A stretch of DNA of 64,000 nucleotides. Origin: Thamnaconus septentrionalis. Taxonomy: Eukaryota; Chordata; Actinopteri; Tetraodontiformes; Monacanthidae. The stretch spans positions 4,732,501-4,796,500 of the forward strand of contig CM020513.1 in NCBI GenBank assembly GCA_009823395.1, read 5' to 3'. Positions within the stretch are counted from its first letter, which is position 1; every line of letters starts with the position of its first letter. The notes below the pieces were generated by a model that worked only from the letters and a program-made list of their open reading frames with translations, was not told the origin of the DNA and searched no databases. Shown in pieces: positions 26,201 through 37,065 of the stretch. A program made the translations under genes and the position numbers.

Positions 26201-27886
26201 CGTCCTTAAAGCTGTTTAACCTGACTCTGTTTATCTGAACTCCAAACAATACAGCGTTCGGTTAAAAGAAAAAAAAATAATGGTGAAAATCCTAGAGGAA
26301 ATGCAAAATTTCAAAATAAAACTTGGTGAAATGATCTCAGTGTGTGTATAAGCACTTTTTTTTTTTTAATTAACATTTTGAGCACATTTCAACCAAACCG
26401 AGATCCTTTTGGTCACACCGTTAGAGCTCCACTCCCAGATGTCCGGGTCATCCTGCAGACCGTCCGCGCTCCTTGAAGTGCATCATCCCACTTCGGCTCT
26501 CTGACTGTTGCTTTGTGGTTGCGGTTGTTTGTGGCAGAAATCGACCAGAACAAAGACCGCATGCTGGAGATCCTGGAGGGCAAGGGCCTGAGCTTCCTCT
26601 TCCCGCTGCTGAAGCTGGAGAAGGAGCTGCTGAAGCAGATCAAGGCAGACCCCTCCCCGCAGTCCATCTACAAGTGGATCAAAGACAACATCTCTCCCAA
26701 GCTTCACACCGACAAGGGCTTCGTCAACATCCTCATGACCAGGTAAAAAGCTCGGCCGGGTTCCGCGGCCGCTCCTCCGCTCTCCCCACCGCGCCGCTGA
26801 CCACCCTGCGCCCTCCTCCACAGTTTCCTCCAGTACATCTCCCAGGAGCTGTGCATGGCGGAGAGCGAGGAGCAGCTGGCGGCGCCCCCCAAGGAGCAGC
26901 TGGAGCAGGAGAAGCAGCTGCTGCTGGCCTTCAAGCCCGTCATGCAGAAGTTCCTGCACGACCACACCGAGCTGCAGGTCAGCGCCCTGTACGCCCTGCA
27001 GGTGCACTGCAACGCCAGCGCCTTCCCCAAAGGTACCCGACCCCGCTCGCACCTCGCCTGCAGTACCCTCACTTACCATTGGATGGTGCCAAAACGAACA
27101 CACTGGACCTTCATGTCTAAAAGCAGCAGATCAATTCGTGGACAATATCTTTACAATAACCTTCAGCATTTTAATGATAGATTTTTTTTTTTTTTTTTTT
27201 TTCAACTGACACAGACAAGAAGCAGTGGTGTGCTATACTGCAAGATTTGGTGTCAAGCCGATAACAAGCAAATACAGGGCCAGTATCGCCAATACCAACA
27301 CAACGCCCACCAGATTGCTGTTGCTAAGGGTTTTTTCCCCTGTGGATTATTAATTCAAATGAAACCCAGGACAGAATTTGGGCATTTTAGTTAAGAAAAT
27401 ACTTGTTCATACCATTCAATGCCTTGCGCACCTTATGACCAAAGAAACATTTTATTCCAACTCAATGGCCAAACCTGTATCACTTTAAAGAGTAACCAAT
27501 ATATACAAATGCAATCCAAAGTATCAACCTCACTGCACTAATATCAGTATCGATGTTTGGATCGACCCGCCCCCTCCGCCAACATAAAGCGTGTGTGCTG
27601 TCCACCAGGTATGCTGCTGCGCTATTTTGTCAACTTCTACGACATGGAGATCATTGAAGAAGAAGCCTTCCTCGCGTGGAAAGAAGACATCACCCAAGAA
27701 TTCCCTGGAAAAGGAAAAGCTTTGTTCCAGGTACCAGGACGCCTCACCTCGCCGTGTCGAGTCTCACCTCTGGGGGCGACTCACCTCACCTCACCCCTTG
27801 CCTCTCTCCCCCCCCCTCAGGTCAACCAGTGGCTCACCTGGCTGGAGACGGCGGAGGAGGAGGAGTCGGACGACGACGCAGACTGA
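17229..27886 (+). CDS. eif4g2: Eukaryotic translation initiation factor 4 gamma 2 (DAP5/p97/NAT1)
   Basis: Twenty coding exons: 17229-17269, 18013-18078, 19024-19149, 20362-20464, 20619-20750, 20908-20974, 21172-21323, 21390-21500, 21702-21884, 22383-22524, 23211-23374, 23472-23585, 23900-24028, 24122-24226, 24868-25083, 25666-25924, 26538-26742, 26824-27032, 27609-27730, 27821-27886. They sum to 2712 nt, or 903 residues (human 907). The protein starts at GTG, as in the mammalian gene, with A at -3 and G at +4; the first in-frame Met is near residue 202. Domains: MIF4G about 70-308, MA3 about 540-665 and a C-terminal W2/eIF5C domain about 715-903 ending in an acidic tail. The family lacks the eIF4E-binding N-terminus of eIF4G and supports cap-independent or eIF3d-linked translation through eIF4A and eIF2beta. 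I cannot tell whether this is the a or b teleost copy. Confidence 0.97.
18647..18925. mobile_element. Non-autonomous DNA transposon (MITE) in eif4g2 intron 2
   Basis: The left end TAGGGCTGTGCCATTCATCG and the right end AAAATCGCCCAACCCA are imperfect inverted repeats, and internal AAATCGAT words occur on both sides. These ATCG-rich ends are typical of hAT-like fish MITEs. There is no ORF. Confidence 0.6.
21975..22300. mobile_element. hAT-like MITE in eif4g2 intron 9
   Basis: The left end GGATGATTAATTAATTAATCG and the right end CGATTAATTGTGAACATCC form imperfect terminal inverted repeats about 300 bp apart. The centre contains GTCGATCGAC and TAGTCGACTA words. It is non-coding and lies wholly within an intron. 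Confidence 0.65.
23637..23825 (+). ncRNA. snord97: C/D snoRNA homologous to SNORD97
   Basis: It lies in eif4g2 intron 12 on the sense strand; human SNORD97 is also hosted by EIF4G2. The ends GCCC (23638-23641) and GGGC (23821-23824) pair. A C-box-like CTGATTA follows at 23643-23649, then AGACGCGTTATT, which I recall from the human RNA. The 3' guide GATTATGAGA (23806-23815) is complementary to the elongator tRNA-Met anticodon loop. It sits one base before ATGA (23817-23820), acting as box D, so the fifth nucleotide upstream pairs with C34. An 11-bp stem (23681-23691 with 23783-23793, one G-U pair) closes a 91-nt pyrimidine loop containing a CTC repeat. The human RNA likewise has a pyrimidine-rich central loop. 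Predicted role: 2'-O-methylation of tRNA-Met C34. Confidence 0.88.
23737..23779 (+). repeat. (CTC)n microsatellite inside the snoRNA loop
   Basis: About 14 CTC/TCC units occupy the apical loop of the SNORD97 homologue. Length polymorphism here would change the loop size of the RNA without touching its guide or stems. Confidence 0.85.
24240..24760. repeat. Degenerate dispersed repeat in eif4g2 intron 14
   Basis: AAAATTGATTCTTAGATTCG near the left and GGGATTAATCGCGATTAAC near the right resemble ends of fish MITEs, with A-rich and T-rich tracts between. Boundaries and family are uncertain, and there is no coding content. Confidence 0.3.
27235..27570. repeat. Dispersed repeat, second copy of the 9.3-9.6 kb family
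   Basis: It shares GGGCCAGTAT, the AATACCAA words, an AAACCCAGGACAGAATTTGG segment and a TATCGAT end with 9293-9620. It sits in eif4g2 intron 18 after a poly-T tract and does not interrupt coding sequence. Confidence 0.6.
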
Positions 27887-28274
27887 GGCGGCGGCGGCGT
27901 TGGATCGACCACATCTGGATCTCACTGTCGCCCCTTTTTTTTCTTTTCTTCTTCTTCTTGTCGTTGGTTTTCTGTTTTCCCTCCACCCCCTCATCATTAG
28001 AAAGTCCGCGCTTGATTTAACCACTAGCGGCGCGGCGCGCGGCTGCATCTCCCTCCGCAAGTAGAAACCCAGACTAAGAGCTTTGTACCTTGTGTAGGGC
28101 CTCGCGTGACCACCCGCACCGTGACGATAGGCTGAGACGAATCATGTGACCTGTTGCCTGAGTGAGTGTGTGTGTGTGTGGATCAGCTGCATGATTTCTG
28201 ACGTCTGGAGTGGCTCGACCATGTGTTTGTTTTTTGTTTTCGCCTCTTTTTTTTTGGGCTCCATTTGTATTTTG

Positions 28275-28305
<31 letters not shown>

Positions 28306-29300
28306 GCATGTTTGTCATTTCACCTCCTACTGATTCGGACCCGATCCCCTCTTAGGAAACACACAGGATTGCCCCCCCCCACCCCTCCCTCCTCCAGCCT
28401 GTATAGATTCTTTAGAAGCGTCAACACCTCTTTGCTGGTTTTAGTCAGAAGAGCATCAGCAGGACGTCTGGCGGCCGACGCGCTCTGCCATCCCCGACCT
28501 CCAAACGTCCTCCGTCGTGTGGGCGGAGTCGGGCCACGAGGGGCCCGCGGAGACGACCAGCGGCCCTCTGAGGTGAGAGCGGAGCGCGTGGAGCCGGCCA
28601 GACGTCCTGCTTTTTTGTTTTGTTTTGACTCCTCGACCATCAGGAGATTACTTTCCCCCACCCCCACCCCGAGTGGCTGCGCTGTCGTTCACAAGTTGAA
28701 ATCGTCGGCGTGCCGCTGCTCCATTTCAGAGTTGCCTGTGTTTCTACCTCTTCATTAGATGAGCCTTTTGTCTTTTTGTTGGTGGTGGTGTTCTGTTTTG
28801 TTTTTTTCTTTCCCTCTCCTGTGCCGGGATGATGAAATGGAACCCCCTCAAGTATTCAATGACGGCCGGATTGCACACAAAAAAAAGGAAACAAACGCGA
28901 CGTAAAAGTATTTATGCATTCAAAAAAAAAAAAAGCAAAATGAAATTGGACGACTCCGAGGGTGGGATTGTGTCAATGCGGCTTGTTTAGTTTGGAGAGA
29001 AAAAAGAAGCAAATTGAGGATTTTCTTTTCTTTTTGAAGATCCTTGTTCCTTCTCTGATTGGCCAATTGAAAGAGAAAGCCTGTAGCGAGCCCCGCCCCT
29101 CTCCTCCCCTCCCAACTAAAACCAGTCTTAACGGCTAATAACGAAGCTCGGCCCATCACATGAGTTTTACCCAGGAACCACCGAGCTCACAAAGCTCTGC
29201 TCACACGCGCCAGACGACGTCGGGTTCGGATCACAACGGTGTGGAGGTTTCTTGGGAAATGATTGTGCATGTCAGTTGCTTTAATGTCAATAAAATCCAG
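27887..29300 (+). other. eif4g2: eif4g2 3' untranslated region
   Basis: No further frame follows the stop codon at 27884-27886. The interval contains T runs at about 28278-28302, G/T-rich words and the first good polyadenylation hexamer, AATAAA, at 29289-29294. A GT-rich stretch follows near 29318-29345, as expected downstream of a cleavage site. The UTR would be about 1.4 kb. Confidence 0.65.
29280..29294. terminator. Back-to-back polyadenylation signals
   Basis: AATAAA on the + strand (29289-29294) would end eif4g2. Three bases away, TTTAAT at 29280-29285 reads ATTAAA on the - strand and could end the convergent coiled-coil gene, whose stop codon is at 29494. Poly(A)-site use is inferred from position. 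Confidence 0.5.
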
Positions 29301-29493
29301 TACATGAGCACCACAACTTGTGTGTCGGACCTCTTGTGATTGTGAACACATCTTGACTCTACATCTACACATCATCTCGTCACGAAAGCAGCCAGCAGAC
29401 GACTGGATTCCTGGGAATGAAAGTCGCCGTATAGGTCTGCGTTTGTGAAGTGGGAATTCTTCCTCCTCCTCTTCTTCCTCCTCCACCTGCAGC

Positions 29494-30761
29494 CTACTCC
29501 TGGTCTGTAGGGATCCAGAAGTACTCCACCACCTTCCTGCTTCGACGCTGAGGCGCCGAGTCCGGCCGCTGTCCTACGAAGGCAGGCAGCTCGTCGAAGT
29601 GACTGGGGCCCGGAGTCCTGCCGGTGTGGGGCGCCGAGACCCTCAGCATGGTCCTGGTGCAGGGGAAGAAAGAATGAAAGAAGGATGCAGAACTAATGAT
29701 CTCCGGTTTCTTCTGTGTCGGTGAAAAGTTGATTCTTTAACGTTGGGCTTGTCGATTGCTCAGCTTTTCAGAAAGCGCGCACTTAAGCAGTTCTGGGAAT
29801 CACGGGCTGTTTGTGATGTCACAAAGGGCTCACCCATACCCTCCCCAGGTGAGTGACTGTCCACACCCTGAGCTGGGTTTTGGCTCTGCTCTTTTTTTTT
29901 TTTTTTCTTCCCAAACACGTGGAAGGTCCAACAAGGCTCCAGACGCTGCTCAACCGGCAGGAGGCTGCAAACAGAGGGCAAACTGTTCCGTGATTTACGA
30001 GGACCACTGGTCCCATCAGGCTAATAAATCCCTGTTTGCCTTCCATAAAGACGGCGTTCTTCAGCTTCAGCCCAATTCGTGCGTCGTCTAAATTCTGCCA
30101 TTGCGTAAATGTCTGGTACTTTTTCTTAATTTTGCACACTGTGCACCAAAAGACGGTCACAGGTTGGGAAGCAGCAGGCCAAGATCTTTAGATAAAATAT
30201 GTTATCGAGAGGAAAACCAAACCCTGCACTTATTCAAACTGACAAAGTGGAAAATTAATTTCAAGGGATTTTTTTTTTTTTTTTTTTTTTAATTGCTAAG
30301 AAGAAGAATTGGGGGAATTCCACTCGAGGCCTCCTTTGAAATCCGAACCGCTGGAAAACACAAACGTGTAGGTATCATTTCGCCCGACGGGTCGCTGCGC
30401 CAGAGCCCCCATGGTGGCCGCAGGGTTACCTGGATGAACTCCTCTCAGGCTCCTCGGCGGCGGGCTCGGGGGTGGAGATGAACACGGGGTCTCCCTCCTG
30501 CAGGGGGAGGATGTGATTTTAAAACAATAGGTCGTCTCACTGATAGCGAGACATCAAAAGCAAAGTGCAACTGAAGTCAGTCCCTCCTGCAGGGGAGGAA
30601 GAAGAACACCAGGAGGGAGGGAGGATGACGCCGTGTGCAACCTCACCGTGAAGTTCCTCGGCGTGCCGTCCTGGTTCCTCAGGATTTTGACCCTCTGATC
30701 GCTCTCGGTCATGCAGAGGAAGAAGCTCTTGATGTTGGCCTGGCACTGCCGAGGCAAGGAG

Positions 30762-30795
<34 letters not shown>

Positions 30796-31162
30796 AACTT
30801 TTTGTAATTGTCTTCACAGGAAGTAACCCTGCCGTCGCCCAATGGCAGGTGGGAGAGGCTCCAGCAGACCACCGTGACAGTGCAGGAGGAAGCGGGCGCA
30901 GAAGATGAATGGATAGATGTTTCATTTTCTTACAAACTGTTCTTGTTGTTGTTGTTGTTTTCCCTTGAGAACATTGAGTGATTTTGCAACACTGTGTTGT
31001 TTTTTTCCATTTGGAAATCTTTTAATATTTTTCTTCCATGGCTTCTAACGGAGAATAAGATGCCCTGATGTTGAAACAGCACCCCCTGCTGGGCTCAAAC
31101 AGGATTGCATGTCTCCGTTTAACTGCCTGACACCCTTTCATAAGATCAACAAGACTTCCCCG

Positions 31163-31221
<59 letters not shown>

Positions 31222-31659
31222 TGGTCTCACGGCCTTGCTCTGCCTCAGTGCCCTCAGGTCCTCCTGGGCCCGGAGCTTCTGGGCCAGCTCGCCGTGCCGC
31301 TCCCTCCAGCTCAGGCACTCGGCGCTCCGCTCCTGCCGCTCCCTCTCGGCCAGGCGCCTCTCGGCCTCGCACTCCTGCTGGGCCTGCCGGGCCTTCTGGT
31401 TCTCCTGCTCCAGCGCCGCCACCCTGTGCTTCAGGTCGGCCTCGCTGCCGGGAGAGAAGAGTCAGGAACTCCAAGTTCTGCACCAATCAAAAGGTTTGCT
31501 GTTTATTTATTTCTTTAATTTAATTTAATTTAATGATGCATATGACTGAAATATATGGAAGTCCATTTCCGCCAGTAAAAAAAAAAAAGCCTCATGGTAA
31601 ATCATCAGAGACTCAATATATGAGATAAAAAAAAGTCAAAATTATGAGATAAGAAAGTC

Positions 31660-31696
<37 letters not shown>

Positions 31697-34600
31697 GCAG
31701 ACAGACAGATTTTTCCAGTCAAAAACAAGTGCAGGACAAACAACAAATTCAATTAAACTGCACGGGCAGAACAAACTGAGGACCTGATTTTCGCTTTAAA
31801 ACTGAGCCGTTTGTATACATTTACTCAGGGGTTAAGCCTTTTTTCAGCTGCACTTACTGGCCTGAGATGAAGCTCAATCTCTGGCAAACACGAGAAAAAA
31901 AAAAAAAAAAGTTGTGTTTTCCCCCCCCGAAGAAAAGCGAATTCTTCCAGCGAGTAAATCAAAAGGCTGAGCCGCTGCTGTGATTTACTGGCGGTGACGT
32001 GTCATCCGCTGATGAATGCTCTTTGTGGTAGATTTATTCCAACCAGGAAGATCTGGAGTGTCAGTCTTGACCCGAGAACATAAATCCCCCCTGGCGGTGC
32101 TGCTCGGACCACCAACCCTGTTTTTTGATTTTTGAGCAAAGGACGGTGATTCGTCCTCACAGTGCAGCTGCTTTCGCCGCCGTCCTAATTTATGCTGCCT
32201 CGTTCTCCTCATCTGTTTTTGGTTTTGTTTTTATCTATTTATTTCTTTCTTAAATTTTTTTGCCCTCAAAAAATAACTTCATGACAATCCAGTCAGCCGT
32301 GAAAAACTTTCTCCGAAAAGTCTCTCCAGAGGCCCCAAACTTGCATGACATCTTTAAAAAAGAAAAGAGAGAGAAAGAACGAAGTGAATTTTGCGACGCC
32401 TGAGCTGTTTTTTTCCATGTGTGTTCAGGAACGGTGACACAAAAAGAGCCGTTCAAGAGCGTTAGAGCGGCCAAACATCATTAAAACAAAGTGCAAGTGG
32501 TCAGCGATCCCACACTCATGGACCGTAGGGTTTTCCAGACCGGATGTTCAGAAGCTCTTTGGCCTCGTTCGGACTGCCGGCCAAAATCCGATTATTAGCC
32601 CATCCAGATTGAAAGCGGATGGCTCTTTTGTAGTCTGAACAGTCACAAATCACATGAAATCCGGATTGAAGCCACCTTCAGGAGGTAGTTTCAAATGGCA
32701 TTTGGACAGATACGTCTCAGTCTGAACAGCTCCAAACACACTGATGGGTTTTGACTGTTCCGTGACGTCACTCTACGCGACGCAAGAGCCAATGCGCCAC
32801 CAGAGGGCGCCATTCCAGGTGCGGAGATGTAATGTAATGGAACAGACAGAAGCAGTAGAAAACAGCAGTGCCTGGACAGAGGAGGAACCTCATTGGCTCA
32901 TCAGTGTGTTGAGTTGTAGCGCGACAAGTGCCGCTGTCGCAATGATACGACGTCACACACTACACGCTACGCTGGACGACGCCTCCGCTCCCACGTCGTT
33001 GCTACAGCAGCCTGTCAGATGGGTCAATAATGTGGCTTTGAGAAGGACTCTGATTTGAATCAGATTCGCCTGCAGTCTGAACGCAGCCTAATTGTTTTCC
33101 TTCAGTCAGAAAGCAGGGCGATGATGTGCCCGGGCCTCGGAGAGCTCTGCAGCGCCCCCCAGTGGCTGCGGGACGCACCCACCTCTCCCTGACGCAGCCC
33201 TTCTCCTCGCTGACGCGCCGCAGTCGCTGCCGCAGGTCGTTGCGCTCCTTCTCCACGCTGCGCTGCTCCTCCTGCAGCGCCTGCTTCTCCGCCGCCAGCC
33301 GCCGCAGCTGCAGCTCCGCCTCCAGGTGGCTCTTCTCCGCTCGGGCCAGCGAGAGCTGCAGGTCGCCGAGCTGGCCAAAAGGTCAAAGGTGACTTCATTA
33401 GTACCGATAGGTTAGGATTTACTCTCAGGTTAGTTTTGGATTTGTGGTCAAATACCTTCAACACAGCTACACGACATGAATGAAAATGTGTGTGTGTGTG
33501 CGTGCGTATGCACGTGCGCGCGGCACCTCTTTCTTCAGCAGCTGCAGCTCTTCGCTCAGTCGACACCGGTCGGCCTCGGCCGCCTCGCTGTCCCGCTGCC
33601 AGCCGCCGGCCCGGGCCTCGGCCAGGGCGCGGCTCCTCTCCGCCTCCCCCCGGGACTCCTCGGCCTCGGCCGCTGCCTGCGAGCACAGCGTCGCCCTCTG
33701 CTGGCTCTGGTGCAGCCTGTGCTTCAGCTGGAAGGTGGAAGGCAGCAGTGGTGCGGTCTAGTTTATCAGTGGGTGTAGCAATTTACTGCAAAAAGTGGTG
33801 CAAACACAAATAAATTCTCTAAAGCGGCACTAAAGCGATGGTGGACTCTCAAACAGATAAGAAAATAAAACATCAGTTTAATCACATTTTTAAACAGGAA
33901 AGTGAATGTCACCATAGCGATACAAATCTTTGCGCATTTTTTTTTTTAGTGGTTTTACGGTATTTCGGAACCTTTTTCTAGTGGTTATACAGTGTATACC
34001 TGCGTATCACGTAGACTACACCGCTGGAAGGCAGTGGGGGAGGGGGCTTTGGGGGGTGAGGGGTTGGGGGCGGGGTCAGGAAACAGGAGTAGAGCCGCCT
34101 TTTGTGTTTTCCGGCGTGTAACGCGACTCCTGACACTCAGCCAGATCCGGGCGGGTCAGCGGGCGGAACAGAAAACATCTCAGCGACATCAAGCGGCGCT
34201 TCGATTAATTAAAAATAAAAAAAATAAAAAGATTGAATCTTTTTTTGTACTAGTCCAGTTTGACTGATGGTCGTAGTTGTGTTTTTTGTTGTTGTTGTGC
34301 ATTTTGACATGGCGTGATATTGTTTGTCTCTTCGTGGGAGGGAACTCGGGTCAGTGGTTGAAATCCACCCCCACGAAATGGGACACCCCTCCGCCCCCCT
34401 TCCTGAACAGGCTGATCGGTCATCGCTGTAGTTGTTGTTTTCCTCCGGGAGACTCGAACCGTCCTCCTCCGCTGTTGCCAGGTAGGGGGCGGGGCCTGCT
34501 GTCAGCAGCTTAACGTTGTGCGGCAATACATCGGGGTTGGTTCGGTGCGGTGGGCTGCGTAGCCACCATTAGCTAGACAGCTACCGAGACGTTAGCCGAG

Positions 34601-36034
34601 GTTAGCAAGACGATGTGCTAGCGGCTAAAACCTCATTAAACTGAGACGTCAGAGTAATTGACAAGAATTAAAAATCTGTTTAGGTGTTTTTGCGTTGGGT
34701 CCCCGCAGCCACAGAGTCAGAGGGCATGCTGGGAAATATCCCAGAGTCCCTTCAACTTGAGAATAAAAAATTGAAAGCGAAAAGTCTTTTGGATGCAGTT
34801 TTCTTTCAGTGGTTCCCTCCTCAAAAAAAAAACACCGTCCCTTTTAAAACCAAATCCGCCCTGATGATTTGCTGCTGAACTTTTTTGTTTTCTGTCACCG
34901 CAGCTCAGTTCATGTTCGTAAAAAGTGTTTTCATGTTTAAAATAATAGCTCTAAATTAAAAGCACACGGCCGGCCGGCCTACCTCCTTGACGTCGGCCTG
35001 CAGCTCCTGATTGAGGTTCCTGAGGTTCCTCATGATCAGCTCGTTCTCCGTGCGCATCGTGATCCGCTCCATGTGGATCTCGTTAGCCAAAAACTTGTTT
35101 TCTTTTCTCAAGTCCTCACATTCCTGTGAGGGAGAAACAGGTTCAGCGTCTGCAGTTCAAACCCAACCGTTCCCTTGACTGACAAACGCTGTTTTTTTTT
35201 TTCTTTCCCCCCCTTTCAAGAAATAACAATTGTTGTCGTTGTTGCTATTACGCAATGTGACAGCAATTATCGCGGCGCGGCCCCTCGACGTCCGCCTTTC
35301 ACCTTTTACCTTCTTAGGCTTTGTTTTCTGTAGATTAACCTAGACCCTGGCAGACGCTCTGCTGGTGCTGGAAAACCTCCCACGCAGAAAACGAATTAAC
35401 GCCTTTCGACAAGAACACACAGCTCGGAGTGATAGATAGATATTGTGTTATTGTAAACTGCTGCGACTGGAGGAACATTCCATCTGGCTGTATATCAAAC
35501 CGCAGACCATTCGCTTTTTACTCATTTCAGGCCCTCGATGCGGCTTTTCGCACGTCGCAAGTACAATTATGTGTCATTTCTTGTTGAAGAGGATTTGTAA
35601 TTTCATAAGTGGCGATAAAACACATAAAGGCCCCATATTATTGCCATTTTTGGATTGAGCGTCTTTGACGGGCAGCAGAGCAGCTGTTCAACGAGCCGTT
35701 GTGCTGAAGCTTCTCCTCAGGCGGCAGCGCCTCCAGCCCTCTGTTTGCAGCCTCCTGCTAAAACTGATGCTCAGTTGGGCGTCCCGCGTGTTCGGCCAGG
35801 GAGACAAAAAGATGAGGCGGCCTAGGGGCGGAGCCAACTCCTGGCAGGGGCTTTTTTTGGCAGCAATGCCCCTATTGGGACGGCCCAAGAAGGCACTACT
35901 TTTAGGAAGGAGACGCGAGTAGTGTGCGTTTCCTCGACGCAGCGCCTGCGAAACAACACCAGCCGACACCCATAAACTGGGATTGGGATCGCGCAATTCC
36001 CGCTGGCACCAGCGCTGGTGGAGGACGTCTGTCT

Positions 36035-36077
<43 letters not shown>

Positions 36078-37065
36078 GAGCCGCCTGCCTGCCCACTTTA
36101 ACCACCTAAGACCTGAACTCACGCGAGGCATGCATTTTATCTTCTCTTTGATGTTCAGGCTAATTGGGACCTGATGAGTGTAAAGTCAAATAATTATTTC
36201 TATATTTTATATATCGAACACTTCTATACATATCTGAACAAGAACCAACCATCAAATGTGTTTGAATTTTTTACCTGGTCGATGTTTGAGTGGCCACCTT
36301 GAACTTCTGTTGGGTGGGTTGTCGGCCATCTTGAATCTAACATGCGACGTGTTATACTCTTCTTCCACCACTAGGTGGCAGTTTAGTGTTCCCGGTCTAG
36401 ACAACCGAAAATGTGATGTCCACACGTGGACGCCAGGTCGCAGGAGGTTAACTTGTGTTTGAACTCAGGGTTTCAATTAGCTGTCCAGTAAAAGCCAGGC
36501 TCCGCCCCTCTCCTGCCCTGCCCTGCCCTGCCCTGCCCTGCCCTGCCCTGGGGAGAAGCGGGAAGAGATCTGGCTCTTGTGACAGCGGCACCGCCGGTCT
36601 TACGATGCGGAGGCGCTGGCGGAGGAAACGCGTCTGTTTCTACTTTGCGGCAGCACTCGGTGATGGAAGTCAGGCTCGGGCCAGACGCACTTACTGGCGG
36701 CACCAGATGTCCTGTCCCTCCGCCCGAGGGGCCCGACAGTTTAAGTCTACGACCTACGAGGATCCTGCGAATTTCCAACTCTTCTTTCCGTTTTTCTTAC
36801 CTTCCGCTTCCTGACCAGCTCCCCCTGCAGGTTGTTGATGTGGAGGAAGGAGTTGTTGGTGATGACGGGTCGGACCACCCTCACGGGCCTCCTGGGCCGG
36901 CCCGCCGGGTGACCTTTGACCTCCCGCCGGCGTGGTGGCGCTGCCGAAGCGAGGCACTCGGCCGAGGCTGCCGCTGCTCATGGACAGGGCCCGGTGCAGC
37001 CCGCCGCCCAGCGAGGGCGTCCCCGCCGCCTGCAGGTCCGTGTGGGACTTGACCCGGAGCGACAT
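29494..37065 (-). CDS. Unidentified coiled-coil protein
   Basis: Eight exons in transcript order: 37065-36801, 35123-34983, 33727-33527, 33370-33183, 31444-31231, 30745-30647, 30497-30430, 29653-29494 (TAG at 29496-29494). All junctions are GT-AG, and exons 2-8 total 1071 nt in one consistent frame. The start MSLRVKSHTDLQ lies in a Ser/Gly-rich head. Exon 1 is 265 nt and must change frame before its end to reach the conserved-looking VITNNSFLHINNLQGEL, so the assembly may carry one extra base there or the gene is broken. Exons 2-5 encode an uninterrupted Glu/Arg/Leu/Gln-rich coiled coil. The tail has a compact segment (ILRNQDGTPRNFTEGDPVFI) and ends VVEYFWIPTDQE. I do not recognise the family and assign no function. 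It converges on eif4g2 and diverges from lyve1. Confidence 0.8.
30766..30793. repeat. (AC)n microsatellite
   Basis: About 14 AC units lie 20 bp upstream (in transcript sense) of exon 6 of the coiled-coil gene, close to its acceptor. Confidence 0.9.
30833..30922. repeat. LINE/SINE 3'-tail fragment
   Basis: GGCTCCAGCAGACC, then CCGTGAC, AAGCGG and a GATGAATGGATAGATG tail follow the order of a very common fish L2-type 3' end. The copy is short, diverged and intronic. Confidence 0.5.
31166..31218. repeat. (TG)n microsatellite next to a splice donor
   Basis: About 26 TG units end roughly 12 bp from the donor of exon 5 of the coiled-coil gene (minus strand, exon edge at 31231). The transcript therefore has a CA tract beginning just inside the intron; such tracts can bind hnRNP L. 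Confidence 0.9.
31661..31707. repeat. (GACA)n microsatellite
   Basis: About ten GACA units lie within an intron of the coiled-coil gene. Confidence 0.9.
32561..33090. mobile_element. MITE with CGTTC(A)GACTGC ends
   Basis: The left end GGCCTCGTTCGGACTGC and the right end GCAGTCTGAACGCAGCC are inverted repeats, and AGTCTGAAC recurs internally (near 32632 and 32730). The 530-bp element is non-coding and intronic. Open frames inside it do not resemble a transposase. Confidence 0.65.
36037..36077. repeat. (CAG)13 tract
   Basis: About 13 CAG units lie in intron 1 of the coiled-coil gene (CTG in the sense of transcription). The frames through it are not exonic. Confidence 0.9.
36512..36551. repeat. 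(CCCTG)n pentanucleotide tandem repeat
   Basis: Eight CCCTG units, GC-rich, lie in intron 1 of the coiled-coil gene about 250 bp downstream of exon 1 in transcript sense. The complementary strand reads CAGGG. Confidence 0.95.

Noticed and set aside
26483..27103. 206-codon open frame on the minus strand
   Set aside because: It is antisense to eif4g2 exons 17-18. High GC third positions of the real exons leave the opposite strand open, and it crosses an intron.
34480..34700. CpG-rich stretch with GTTAGC/GCTAGC words as a possible internal promoter
   Set aside because: There is no downstream exon outside the known splice pattern and no core promoter element. GCTAGC-rich sequence recurs elsewhere in the window.
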